This document shows, one piece after another, positions 1-11,200 of a stretch of 64,000 nt of DNA. This DNA comes from Larimichthys crocea. Its lineage: Eukaryota > Chordata > Actinopteri > Sciaenidae. Every line of letters begins with the position of its first letter. Within the stretch, counting starts at the first letter, position 1. The stretch is taken from the NCBI RefSeq assembly GCF_000972845.2, contig NC_040029.1:4019811-4083810 (forward strand), written 5' to 3'. Under the pieces are notes generated by a model. It saw nothing but the letters and a program-made list of their open reading frames with translations. It made no database searches and was not told the origin of the DNA. Made by a program: the position numbers and the translations under genes.

Positions 1-1305
1 CCTCTGCAATATTGATTTTCCCTGGCTCAGAGTCTTAACTGGGATAACTCTCCCTGCCTCGCTGTGTATTTGTGCTCCTTTTTTTTCCAATTCTAAAAGG
101 CACACTTTCTCTTTTTTCTTCTCCTCTATCTTCTCCTGGACTGCTATTGAATGTGACATAATTGTATTGTATTGTGCGTAATCTAATAGGGCAAGTAAAG
201 TTAATTGCACTTTATTAAGAAAGCATTCATTTTAATCTGAAACCCGCCGTAATAACTGGCATGAAAGATCACAGATGAAGAAATTCATGTCCTGATACAA
301 ATTTTAAAATTTGGAAGACAGTGTTGTCCTAATTTATCACACTTAATCTGACAATTATTAAAGAGAGGTATTTTCAAATAGAGTTTGGATTGTACTGTGT
401 GCTTTCAAAGCTATGGGTCAGTAATTTTCACTTAGCAGATAATGCACACACACACACACACACAAAAACACATTCACATTAAGGTTGCTTCCCTTCGTCA
501 CTCCGCAGCAGCATCAAAACGGTTTTCTCATTAATCTTAGTGGCTTATCTGAACGACTGCTTAATTAGTTGGTGCTGTAGTTGTAGATTGCGCTAAGAAT
601 GCTCCTATAGACTGAGGCAGAGTTTAAAAGTACATCCAAAATACATTGGAAACTGTCATTTCAAGTAACCCAGCATTTATCTTATGAGTCCAACAAAGAC
701 TAACGGTGGTTTGAAAGTTTGAACAAACAAACATTTGAACACCGATTTAACAGGATACGTGATTAACGTGTGGGTATCTTTCGCAGAAAAAGAAAAATGG
801 CAACGGCTGACGTGATAATTCACCCAACTTTCTTACAGCTTTCAGTGAAATACTGCCATTGGGGGAAATTTCTCTTCTTGTTTGTAAAATAAAGGCAGTT
901 AAATCGTATTATATCTGGGGGCAGTGAGGCACACCATCATTTGAATTCCTCTTAAAAACAAGCAGACGTGGCTTAATTGCAGCTTTAGTTCAAACACAAA
1001 AAAAACAGGCCCCATTTCCTATCTGGCTCGGGGTCTAGTTTGTTGCTGACAAAGGGCGCATTAGTTTTGAAGCAGCATTTTGACAAGAGCAAACAAACAG
1101 GAAAGTGTTGCTATAAAGCATAAAGCCTGCATTTTGTTTTATGCTTTAGGTTGTTATGTTGTTGTTGTTTCAAAAGGCACTTTCTTTATTAAGGTCGAAT
1201 GCTTTGAACCACTCTGAGGTGAGTTTTTTTTTTTTTTTTTTTACTAAATAAATGAGAAAAAGGTGTTTTATGTGAATGGCATGGCTCTACAGATGAAAAT
1301 TATAG
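1..1305. other. Non-coding tract, no gene seen
   Basis: A+T-rich sequence with no open frame worth calling. It holds a (CA)10 microsatellite at 445-464 and a run of 19 T at 1224-1242. The rest looks like unique intergenic or intronic DNA. Confidence 0.7.
445..464. repeat. (CA)10 microsatellite
   Basis: Ten uninterrupted CA units, followed by a short A-rich interruption. Likely polymorphic in length. Confidence 0.95.
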
Positions 1306-1937
1306 GTCTGTCTAGTGGTTCACCACTTTGGTCCTGAAGTAGCTCAACAACTATTGGATGGGTTGCATATGTGTATGCATATTTGTGGTCCCTAGAGGGT
1401 AATACCTAATGATTTTCTGTTTATCTCTCATCTACATCACCTACAGTAGTAGTACAGTTCTGCAGTACTTTTCATTTGTGGTATTAAGTTAAATATATCT
1501 GCAAATGTTGGACGGGTTGCAAGGAAATTCTGAATGGATATTTATGGTCCCCAGAGGATATATTCTAATGATTGTGGTGTTCATACCTCATCTACAACCT
1601 ACACCTACAACATATGTAGCACTGTTGTTTGTGGTTTTGAGTTAAATATATCTGAAAATATTGAATGGGCGACCGTGACATGAACATTTAGTACATATTC
1701 ATGGTCCCTTGGGGATGAACTGCTATATTAAAAGTGCTACAATTTGGTCAAATAATGTGGTTTATGACCAAATACCTGGAAACCAACTACATTCACATCA
1801 GCCTCAGCTGGAATTTGTGCAGAGTGCAAATTAAACCACGGCGGTGAATATGGTGTATCGCAAGCACTTTAGCATGGGCAGTGTGAATGGGCTAAATGCA
1901 TCCCTAACAGAAAGACTAGCATGGTTCTACACTAGGG
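1306..1937 (+). mobile_element. Diverged percomorph interspersed repeat with three internal subunits
   Basis: From 'ccactttggtcc' through 'gtttatgaccaaatacctg' and 'cagcctcagctggaa' to 'gactagcatggttctacac', the order of blocks matches an abundant percomorph repeat that I know from memory; no database was searched. Its 5' half is built of about 153-bp subunits. The motif ggatgggttgc (1356), ggacgggttgc (1510), gaatgggcgac (1663) recurs at 153-154 bp spacing, as does 'gttaaatatatct' at 1488 and 1641. The copy is old and has no coding capacity. The 65-codon open frame at 1844-2041 lies mostly in its 3' part and is not a gene. Confidence 0.75.
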
Positions 1938-2535
1938 CAATAGGGCACTTCTATATGTGTCCATTTTCTTCATATTTTGTTTGTTTGTTTGTTTTTGAAC
2001 AAAAAATCAGTTATGCAATTTGTTGTTTTACGCTTACGTGAGGGCACATAATTTTCCCCATTAGCTGGCGAGTACGTACTAAGAGCAGCTTATCTCACTG
2101 TGGTGCTAATGGCTCATATACAAATGTGTACGCTGCGTTTGGAATGCAAATGATGAATTAACGGTGACCTGGTTTCATTTATGGTTAAATAAAATTGCAG
2201 TTGTTGCTGCCAGAGATTTTTTTTTTCCTTTTACACAAGCCTGTTACATTTATGAATAATTATGATGTAAATAATTGCACAGTATGAATGGGAAAACTTC
2301 TACGGACATATGGTCCATTATTTGCTGTAGTCCTAACCATGATACATGCATGAATTTAGTACATTTAGCTTTTACATCACCTGGCCTGAATTTCTACTAG
2401 CACTGTGGACCATCACAATATACTGTAGTAACCTTTTATTTTGACAGTCTGCAAACAATATCTAGTTTTATGTAATTTTCGTTGTATTGCTTGTAGGTGT
2501 AAGGCTTGAACAGAACATATTTCTTGACATTAAAG
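1938..2535. other. Non-coding tract, nothing recognised
   Basis: A+T-rich unique-looking DNA with short T runs near 2217-2226. No gene, RNA or repeat family is recognised. Confidence 0.6.
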
Positions 2536-3032
2536 TCCTTCAAGCTCCTTCCTTTCTCCATCTTGCCTCTTTTTCTGTATTCAATTTCCTTTTCTCTCCC
2601 TCTCCCTCTCACTCACTCTCTCTCTCTCTCCATCTTTCCTTCACATCTCTCTTTCCCTTCAGTTCAAAGCCAGGCTTGTTTAGTTCCTTCTTCCCTTCAT
2701 ATCAATCTCGCTCACTCTGGTAGTTGTCTCCCTTGCCTCCAATCTTTGAAAATTTCCATCTCTGCCCCTCCAGGAGCTGTGCAACTTTCTTGCCTTTCTT
2801 GGCTCTTTCTGGAGCTCACACTCCTCTCCTCTCATCCTCTCTCTCAGTACCTCTCTCCTCATTTTCTCCGTAATTTCCTCCCCCTTTTCCTCCCATGCCT
2901 GCCTTGTCATTTTCCTGTGCGCTTCCGTTTCTGTTCACCATGTCCCCCACCACCACCACCCACCACCTCATCATGCTCCCTCTCTCCCACCCTCCCTTCC
3001 CCGTCTCGCCCTCATTCGCCCCCTGCTTCATT
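2536..3032. repeat. Long polypyrimidine tract (CT-rich; purine-rich on the minus strand)
   Basis: About 500 bases dominated by C and T. Pyrimidines make up 55 of 60 bases in 2581-2640, 52 of 60 in 2821-2880 and 49 of 60 in 2941-3000. It contains a (CT)n core at about 2617-2630 and a CCA-repeat stretch at about 2945-2968. Overlapping open frames here (for example 2506-3054 plus and 2680-2910 minus) are low-complexity Ser/Leu/Pro or Glu/Arg translations and are not genes. Such strand-asymmetric tracts can adopt triplex (H-DNA) structures, which is inference here. Confidence 0.85.
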
Positions 3033-6000
3033 TAGAGACTTGGTGTGGCTCTGATTTCTTTAAATAGCTCGCGTTGCCTCGAGCAGGTTGAAGCTGCAGT
3101 CTGGTACTGCTAATAAATGACAGCGAGCACATGTGAACGCTGAATCCGTCGCGTGCAGGCACACACATTCACACACACACACACCGTATTAGATCAGACA
3201 ACATGGGAACAGAGCTTTGGCAGAATAATGACACGATGTGACATGTTTTCGCTATGGAGGCATTCATAGAAAGACGGCTTCAAAGTCTGTGTGTGTTTCT
3301 ACGTGGCTGCTCAGTACAGACACTAGACCTAAATCTATTCCATTCAACTCTTTTCTATTCACTCGGCGTGAAAATAAGTCACAATAATGGATTGCAAAGT
3401 CCTAGTAATTTTGCACATTACTTCTGAGTCATTGCCTTGCATAATGAATGCCTGCTAATGCACTTTTTCTGTTAATTCGCCACAAAGGATTAACAACTCT
3501 TATGAATCACTGCAAAGCAATGCACATATTCTTAGCACACTGAATGTGTATCTTATCATCGGCCCGGGTTGAGATGAAACCGAATGTGAAGGTGGAGGGG
3601 ACGGCGGCGGCAGCAGCGGCGGCGGCAAAGTAATCGCCATGTCTTGATTCATCGTCTGTCCTGTCTGGAGCTTTGCTTTGTCCAAAATTATGTTATCATC
3701 TTTGCGGCTCTGATCTATCCTCTGAATATCTGATTCAATCTATCTTAAAGAGTCAGTCAGGCTCATATTTTATCTTTATATCTGTGTTGTCAGAGAGCAC
3801 CTGGATACTCAGATATGCCAGTACATGGCAGAGTGAAGGAACCTCTAACGGTATATGAGGAGAAAACCTGACTTTTTAAATCCCATATTATGATATGTAC
3901 ACTAAATAATATTGTTTTTTGTCATGCCAGGATCAGTCATCATGATGGATGAAAGGCCTAATTACATGCGAGAAAAGCATGCCTTCACCTTGCTTTTAAC
4001 ACTCAGAACTCAGAAGCAAGGGTTGCCAGCTTTCCATTACAACGATGGACAGGTTAACTGATAATACTTAAGATTCTGTAAAGTCTGTCTCAACACAAAC
4101 TAAATAAGTTATTATTAAAGGTTAAATAAAGCTTTCAAAAAATCACGTTGTTACATTGCCATTTTAATGCTAGCGTATAAAATATAAGGTGACTAAAAAT
4201 AGAAACCGTACTTTCACTTTTGGAAACCAAAAGCTGATGCTTGGCTGGCAGCCTGGCAACCACTTTCAAAAGTTAGTGTTGAGCCCTGTTGGTGGCAAAT
4301 ATAGTTAAAATTGTCAGTTTGCCTTCCCATATTTTGTGTTGGTGAAGGTCCTGGAACTACACTTGTCAGACTTGCCAGTCTCCCTCTTACCCTTGAGCAT
4401 TCACCTAATAAATTCCACGTTTCACAGTCTTGTAAGAGCTGGTGTCAATTCAGCCGTCTTTTCGCCTCTGACCACATTTAAAACTGTGGTCTGGAAATTG
4501 TTCAATTTTATTTAAAGACCTTTTTTTTTTTGGCATTAATACTTTAATTTCATTTGACACTTTCATGTATTTTATGAATAATTACAAGCCTGAAGTTTCG
4601 CCATGAAGCGTTATATATGATTTGTTTCTTTCACTCATCTGCTCTTTAGAGAAATGAACAATAAGACAAATCATGTAACAAACCTTGAAGGTCACATCTC
4701 AATGGTATGCGTTGCCATTCAATACATCAATCCTCCCAACACTGACCAAAACAAAAGATGCCTGAGAAAAAAAAAGACCTTGATGTAGCTATCCCTGACA
4801 TCACTTGGGGTGTCTTCATCGATTGCATTCACTCTTCATCTACTTGCATTTGTCACTGCTACAGTTTGAATTGAATCACTGTCTCTTTTTCACCAGATAA
4901 ACATTGGCTGAAATGTATTCCACTCATGCCAGCTTCCCTAGATGTCCTGCATCCTTCCCTGCAACTATTTTTAGACCTCAGTATTTGTTCTTGCACATCT
5001 GTAACAAAGCAAAAACACCCACATCTATTTGTGCGATTAATCCTATGGATGTAGAATGGTTGGATGAGGTCCAGTGCAATATGGCAAGCTTGTTCTGAAC
5101 ATGGATAGCCAGTATGATGCTACAAATGTGGGATGACTGCAATTTAAATGTAATAAATGTGTATTTTTTTTATTTTTTGGCATCCTTTTTTGTTGTTACT
5201 CCTTCTTGGAATTGGGATCAATGAATAAATACGTTTATAAAAAACAACAAAATACAACAGAAAGAAAAAAAATTGACCAAGATATTGGATTGAATTCCCA
5301 ACAGCTCCGAGGTGCTTGCTCTGTAGGTGACCTTTGACCTGCAACGCTCGGCAAGTAGCTCTTGCTTGTCTACACTACAAACTAATCGATAGTTACTCAA
5401 AAACACAGAGTCTTAAGATGCAGCCTCTTGTTGTTATTGATCACACATCCGGTATGGCTAGAAACCCAACTTCAGATCTGAGGAGATCATCTGAGAAATG
5501 TTGCAGCATGAAAAATGAATCTTTGAATTCTGCCAGCACACAGAAGCACGAAAAGACTCCATGTAGAAGTACATAACAAACCGATACATGAGAATCAACA
5601 ACAGAATAACCCTGCCCTTAAAGTCGCATACTGCCTTGGGACACTCCATTAACTTGTCGCATTTGCCCCTATACACTGATTTTTTGCTGCAAAACTACGC
5701 ACTGATGGTTCAGCTAAGCACAGAATCTGAAAAAGAAGGGAGGGAACGGATCCATGGGGAGATAGAAAGCTCTCAGAGTGACCAGCCAGGCGTGGGTCCC
5801 TAACATCAGTCACCATAAGTGTCGCTTCAGCAGGAACCCCGATAAGTCACGGCGTCTGCTCACTATCCAAATAGGTATGTATGGGTTCAATGGCAAGTGT
5901 GGAAGGTTGGTGACAAGGAGCGGTACCTTTACCGCCTGTCACTTCCGAGCAGTACTTACGGGATCACGGCTCTCTGTTGTCAGCAGTCGTGTCGCCGTTG

Positions 6001-8846
6001 TCAGCCACCTTCTGAATTCAACAAAAGACTGCTTCCACAAGTCTCGTTTTCCAAAGTCAATCGGTTAATTATGTGCACTTTGGGAGCCAAAAGGGCACTG
6101 CTTGTGTTCTTCAGATTTAAAGTAAATTTGAATAAATACTGGAGCTCAAACAGAACAAAGAATCATTCTGTCAGTTGTCTACAAATTGTTTTGTCACCAC
6201 CCAGCATACAAGTGATCTGCTGGTAATGCATTTCTAATTAAGTTGCAGTCTATTTTCTGAGGGTTTTTTTTTTGCACGTTAACTTGGCAGCCACTTTAAT
6301 CAAATCCCCGGCAGCTGTTGACCCAGCGTTGTGGCTCTCCGTCTGACAACCTCTGACAGATGCTAATTTGTTATGCTTTTTTTTTTTTTCCTCTCTCTCC
6401 TTCCTTCCCCCTGCAAACAGCGTCACCTGGAGGCATGATTGACGCCGTGGATTGTCAATCCGTCTGTCAACAGAGGCGGTGCATGATTGAAGTTGTTTTG
6501 CCTCCGGTGGGAAGGTTAGAATAGAAATGGATATGCGATCTATGGCGTGGCAAATATTGATTTTATTTTAGTTATGTATACTCAGGAACAGGAATCAATT
6601 CAACTACAAGATCATGTAAACAGTTATTATTTCAGTGTCTACCATCAGTGTCACCGCTCGGGTGGATAGATGGAAAGGAATACAGTGTAAAACAAGGTCA
6701 TTTATAGTACGGATAGAGTCAACTATTTGTTTGCCTGCAATAATAAGGTAAATTCATAAACATGTCAATAAACCATTGCTCTATTCAGTGTACTCAGCAG
6801 TTTTGTTGGTACATCGACACTTGGTCTAGTATGACCATTGACATACATAATGATGGATGACGCGTCTCCATTTCCTCTTCCACTGTACAAAAAAAAAAAA
6901 ATAAAAATGGGACTAGTTGCCAGGCAACCAATAAGGACTACAGGAAGTTATTGGCACCAGCTTTCCGCTACTGCTTTGGACTTTGGACGACCCTGCATCC
7001 TTTTGAGTAATTCCTCCCTTTTGGCACTGTTGCCTCATTGAAATGAATGAGAGGAACATGTTTTTTTTTTTTTTCATATGTATCTAATTGGTCTGAACGT
7101 GGCCAAATAATCAATGCATAAGTGTCAAAGGGTAGTTTCTAACCTAGAGGACCGAGATGAAAAAAAGATTAGATTAAATCGTTCCCAGCGCCTGCCGACA
7201 CCCACCACCATGTCAGCTAATTGTGTTTGCAGCTACATGCAAAGACAAAAAAAAAAGCATCTTCCTGTCATAACAGACTCATTTCCCGAACAAAAGAAAT
7301 CTTCCAACTGGTGTGTGTGCACATTAAAGCTTGTGAGAAACTCAATGTCCATTCTAAGTATAGTATTACAGCCTTGTAGTCTTTTATCCATATAATATGA
7401 AACCATGAGCGAATTAACAGCTAATCCACCATGCACTGTAACAGTTTGAGAGTAATATTTCAAGGAACATAACTGTTGCCGGTATATTTTTACAAGCAAC
7501 GCTGTATACTCTTTGTAAAATATTGATAAATTGCATACGTTTAGGTATTTTTTAAACTTTAAGTCTGTATTAATAAAAAAAAATCAGCAACAAACTGTTA
7601 AATATTCTGTTGGCTGCAGGCAAGTTAAAAAATGTACACGTTTGAAAAAATAAACACCAAAAGGCAGCCCTGTGCCGTGTTTTGTTCAATGAAAATTTCA
7701 TGCTAGACTGACCGCAGGCCGACGTGGTTAACCAACAGTCCTGTTCTTGTTCCAGGTTTGTTCCTCGGAGGACAGCCGGTCACACAAAGCTGAGATAACG
7801 TCACTTCTTCTGACAGAGTTGTACGTCTGTCGCAGGATGGAGATGGTAAACAAGGTCTGCCTTTATGATGAGTTATTGTTTGTTACTGTATTGAGTGTTT
7901 TGTGTATTCGTGTTAAACAACACCTTTATTGGGTTTGTCAACACAACTTGAACGCACTCATCATTCGCATGAGACATGAGTCATCCATCCTTCTGATTCA
8001 TTTCCATAAACATGCTAATTACGTACACACAGAGCAGTGTACAAGTCTTTCATAGACGCTGCCTGACCAGCTGCGCACTGTGCATTACAAGCACTGTGCT
8101 GTGCTTTATGGCCATAAGCACAATTTTTACAGCGTGCAAGCGTTTTCCTTTTTGTGTGGAATTATCCCCTCCAGATTGCTTCTAACTTAAAGCCACAGGC
8201 TATATATTCACTGAGATTCTTAAGGAGACGAGCAGAGCATGTTGATGTAGGCGTTCTCATTTTCTTCTATGGCCGGAACCGAAAGATTCATCATATTTTG
8301 TTATTGGGCCTGTTGTCTATCATTGGCTTGTGCCACAGAGCCACCAAAGCAACAAATGAACAGATTTTTGCATAAAAGTGATTTGAAAGAGCATGGAAAT
8401 CACTTTTAAATGGATCAGAAAGTTAAATAAGTTTGCTGATGGATGCTAATTTTCCCATTTCAGCGTTGAGAGCCTCTGTTTCAGTGAAAGCACATCACAT
8501 ATTATCAGCAACTTAAAAGTATGATGTTAATTGGAGTTCTCATTATACAGAATGGCCTCTGCCAGGGTGTAACAGTAAGTAATTATTAATTAAAACCTGA
8601 AAATGCATTATATTTTAACAGTAAAACTACAGATATAATTTAAGGTACACCATTAGTACAAATACAGTCATATAGTTATGAAGGATCAGATAAATATGAA
8701 GTCAATCGTTGACTTTTTAAAAAGGAATAATTAATTCTTCTTCTCCTGCCTCTTCCGCCTCCCAGGTTAATCTAATAACGGGCAAAGACGTGGATCATCG
8801 GCAGATCTAAGGCGGGATAAATGAAGGCTGGGTGTTCAAACAGAAC
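3033..8846. other. Long non-coding tract with minor simple repeats
   Basis: No gene is supported. Visible landmarks are (CA)n at 3170-3184, a CGG/CAG stretch at 3602-3627, a T run plus pyrimidines at 6377-6411 that ends in CAG and looks like a splice acceptor, and homopolymers near 6890 and 7062. The overlapping frames at 5334-6226 and 7747-8055 have no recognisable protein features. The piece at 6907-6950 (ttgccaggcaacc) may be a repeat remnant. Confidence 0.6.
3602..3627. repeat. CGG/CAG-type trinucleotide stretch
   Basis: An imperfect run of GGC and CAG triplets in otherwise A+T-rich sequence. It is short and interrupted. Confidence 0.8.
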
Positions 8847-9060
8847 CGTCTGTCAATCAAAGCGACTATGATGTTACTTATGCATAACTTTAAGCCTTAA
8901 TATAATCTGAAAAATTAAGTTTTATATAAAAAAAAAACAGGCTGTAAACATGTTTATTTCTGCTGTGGTCTTGGACATTTTAACATGGGGACTTATGGAG
9001 ACTGAGTCATTCTGTAACCAGGCCACTTCTGCATGGGCTTCACTTTACAGCCACTTGGGT
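8847..9060 (+). mobile_element. Percomorph interspersed repeat, internally deleted copy
   Basis: The blocks 'tgtcaatcaaagcgac', 'atgcataactttaagcctta', 'ggctgtaaacatgtttattt', 'cattttaacatgggg' and 'gggcttcac' follow the order of a very common percomorph repeat I know from memory. The part between the A run (about 8929-8938) and the element's middle is shorter than expected, so this copy carries an internal deletion. It has no coding capacity. The assignment rests on recall of the consensus, not on a search. Confidence 0.75.
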
Positions 9061-9198
9061 ATGACTAGTATCTTATGGTGGCTAATGTTAGTCAATGATA
9101 ACACACTAGCTTTGTATTAACCGACAATATGTTTTAGCATTTTCCCTGCAGTGTGGTAATTCCTATTAATATGTCCACAGTGGCTCGCATTAACCCAG

Positions 9199-9252
9199 AG
9201 TACCTCAGAATTGTACTTAAGCCCAGTTGAATAAATGTACTTACCACCACTG
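9199..9252 (+). mobile_element. Fragment of a fish repeat ending in 'acttaccaccactgg'
   Basis: The blocks 'agtacctcagaattgtactt' and 'aataaatgtacttacc' plus the ending 'accaccactgg' match the terminal part of a widespread fish repeat recalled from memory. Only the end portion is present. Confidence 0.6.
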
Positions 9253-11094
9253 GATGAAACCGCTTTTAGAATGAGAGTGGTACAAGACGGCACGCCGCAC
9301 TACTGCTATTTCCAAATGATCATAATGTATCTGAATAGCTATTCGCTGATGTCCTTTTAAGCATTTCTGGCTTTCGGAACTCGACAACAAAAACATCCCC
9401 GATTGAAGTGAACTGTGAAGTGTCAGGTTCATGTTGAGATGGCTCTCTTCACTGGATAATACGGCAGGGTGAGCAATCCAATTAGCCAGCTCACCGTTCT
9501 CCAGTGTTATAATGCAACTTTATTGTTTGTGTCGATTATGATCAATTAATAAAGGGAGAGTCGTTTTCAGTCGTGTCTAACTCATATCACTGGAAGTCAC
9601 ATCCTGTGCTAACTGAATTATTCGGTGCGCATGAGCGTCTACAGAGGATGTACGAGGCTGTAATTAAAACCGAGGCCTGGGTCTAATATGGAAAGAGATG
9701 GGCAGATGAGTTTTCTAATGATGGTTTGACTTCTAATCCCACACAGGACAGGCAATGACTAGCAGGTTATTTAAACAGAACTGAGCAATATAGCTGCTAT
9801 TAAGGGAAAGACGATTGCGGTGCCGACTTTATTTCAATTATACACACTAATTTAATATCAAAGCATAATTATAGCCATTTTACACTTCACCTCCGATCCC
9901 TCCTTTCGCTTTAGATCCCCCCCTTTTTGCTCGTTACTGCCTCCTCTCCCTCTCGCCCTTCCTGGCTTTCTCCTTGCACTTAGTTAAGGTCTGGACACAG
10001 CTGGGAAACCTTGGCTTGTCTACAGAACTGTCCTCCACACACACTGCAGTGGTGTATTAAATGTCAATACAGGCTGCTGCAATATAGGAGTCATTAGGTA
10101 ACAGAAAAAAAAAACTACTTTCATCTAAAGAAATCAGCAAAAGGTCATAATTGTCTAAATTTTAACTACACTATCATGCAGGACTGAAGATAACTTGCAT
10201 ATAGACTGTTTCCCACCCGCCACGTATGGTATTTCCAATCAGATTACACCTCTAACTAATGGTGCCAGGAAATTAACTGCACGCTGGTTAAATTAGGCTT
10301 AATCCTGTCCAGTGAGCACTGATTACAGAGCAGCAGGTGCCATCGTGCTTCTAAGTATTGAGCTAGTCGAATTAAAGCCTGCACAAGTAAATGCAGCTAT
10401 GAAGAAAGTGTTGCATATTGCTCGGCTGCAAACACATCTCATCACCTGCTTAGCTGTTCGGATTTGTTTTAGGATGTCGCCCGTACCTGACGCCAACACA
10501 AGCCGACAGCCAAACTGAGAAGACTCACGTGTTTCACGCTCATAACATTACAGATAAATGAATAAATGTCACATCCATGTTGGTGGCGGCACTTTTCCCA
10601 CACAGGAATCTCCCTTTCATTTGCATCCGTCTCACGTGAATAATCCAAGTTTTATTTGGTGTAACGGCAGTCGTTTCAAATATGAAATCCAAAATAAAAC
10701 AACTGAGCAGCAAAGGGATAATGACTTCCTCTTCTGCTACAAACACCCCCTGAAAAGGTGTTTCTAACTGCCACTTTATCTGTAACACTCTAACACTTGA
10801 CTTGAAACTCGCTGCCACTGATTATGTGCTGAAAAATAGATTTCCTCACTACCGATCAAGCTTCCATCAGAAAATGACCATGTGAAGCAGATACTAGAGG
10901 ATACTACAAGCTGTAGTAGGTCTTGTTCATGTCATTCAGAAATACAGAGACATACATAGCATCGTATTTTAGTTTTGTGGAACCTGGAAAGCCCCTCAAA
11001 AAATTGTCGTCCGCTGTTTAGCGACCAAAAGTAACACCTATAGTACCTACGAGGGCAAGGAAATTGAAGAAGCTTGTGGACAACCTTTTTGAAA
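9253..11094. other. Non-coding tract, partly enhancer-like
   Basis: No gene is seen. The stretch 9620-9900 is described separately as a candidate regulatory block. The rest, including overlapping short frames at 10540-10818 on both strands, shows nothing recognisable. Confidence 0.6.
9620..9900. promoter_or_regulatory. Candidate conserved non-coding element
   Basis: A simple-repeat-free tract with repeated homeodomain-type cores and dyads (ctgtaattaaaa, ttctaatgatgg, caattatac, cataattatag), two 'ctattaag'-like boxes and no open frame. This texture is typical of vertebrate developmental enhancers. Conservation has not been shown, so this is inference only. Confidence 0.3.
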
Positions 11095-11200
11095 CCTTGA
11101 TGTTAACATCGTGGATGTTGCCATCTTGGTTTCTAGGAGCCAGAAGTGACCACATTTGGACGAAAGCGTGAAGCTGGTGGGTGACGTTGGCTACAGTGGT
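11095..11200 (+). mobile_element. Probable percomorph repeat fragment
   Basis: The run 'gttgccatcttggtttctag' followed by 'gagccagaagtgaccacatt' resembles a common percomorph repeat that I recall. Boundaries are uncertain and flanking sequence to about 11240 may belong to it. Confidence 0.5.

Noticed and set aside
2506..3054. 182-codon plus-strand open frame rich in Ser, Leu and Pro
   Set aside because: It is only the translation of the polypyrimidine tract; the opposite strand and other phases are equally open.
6376..6490. Splice-acceptor-like polypyrimidine tract followed by CAG
   Set aside because: No open frame with a matching donor follows, so an exon cannot be supported.
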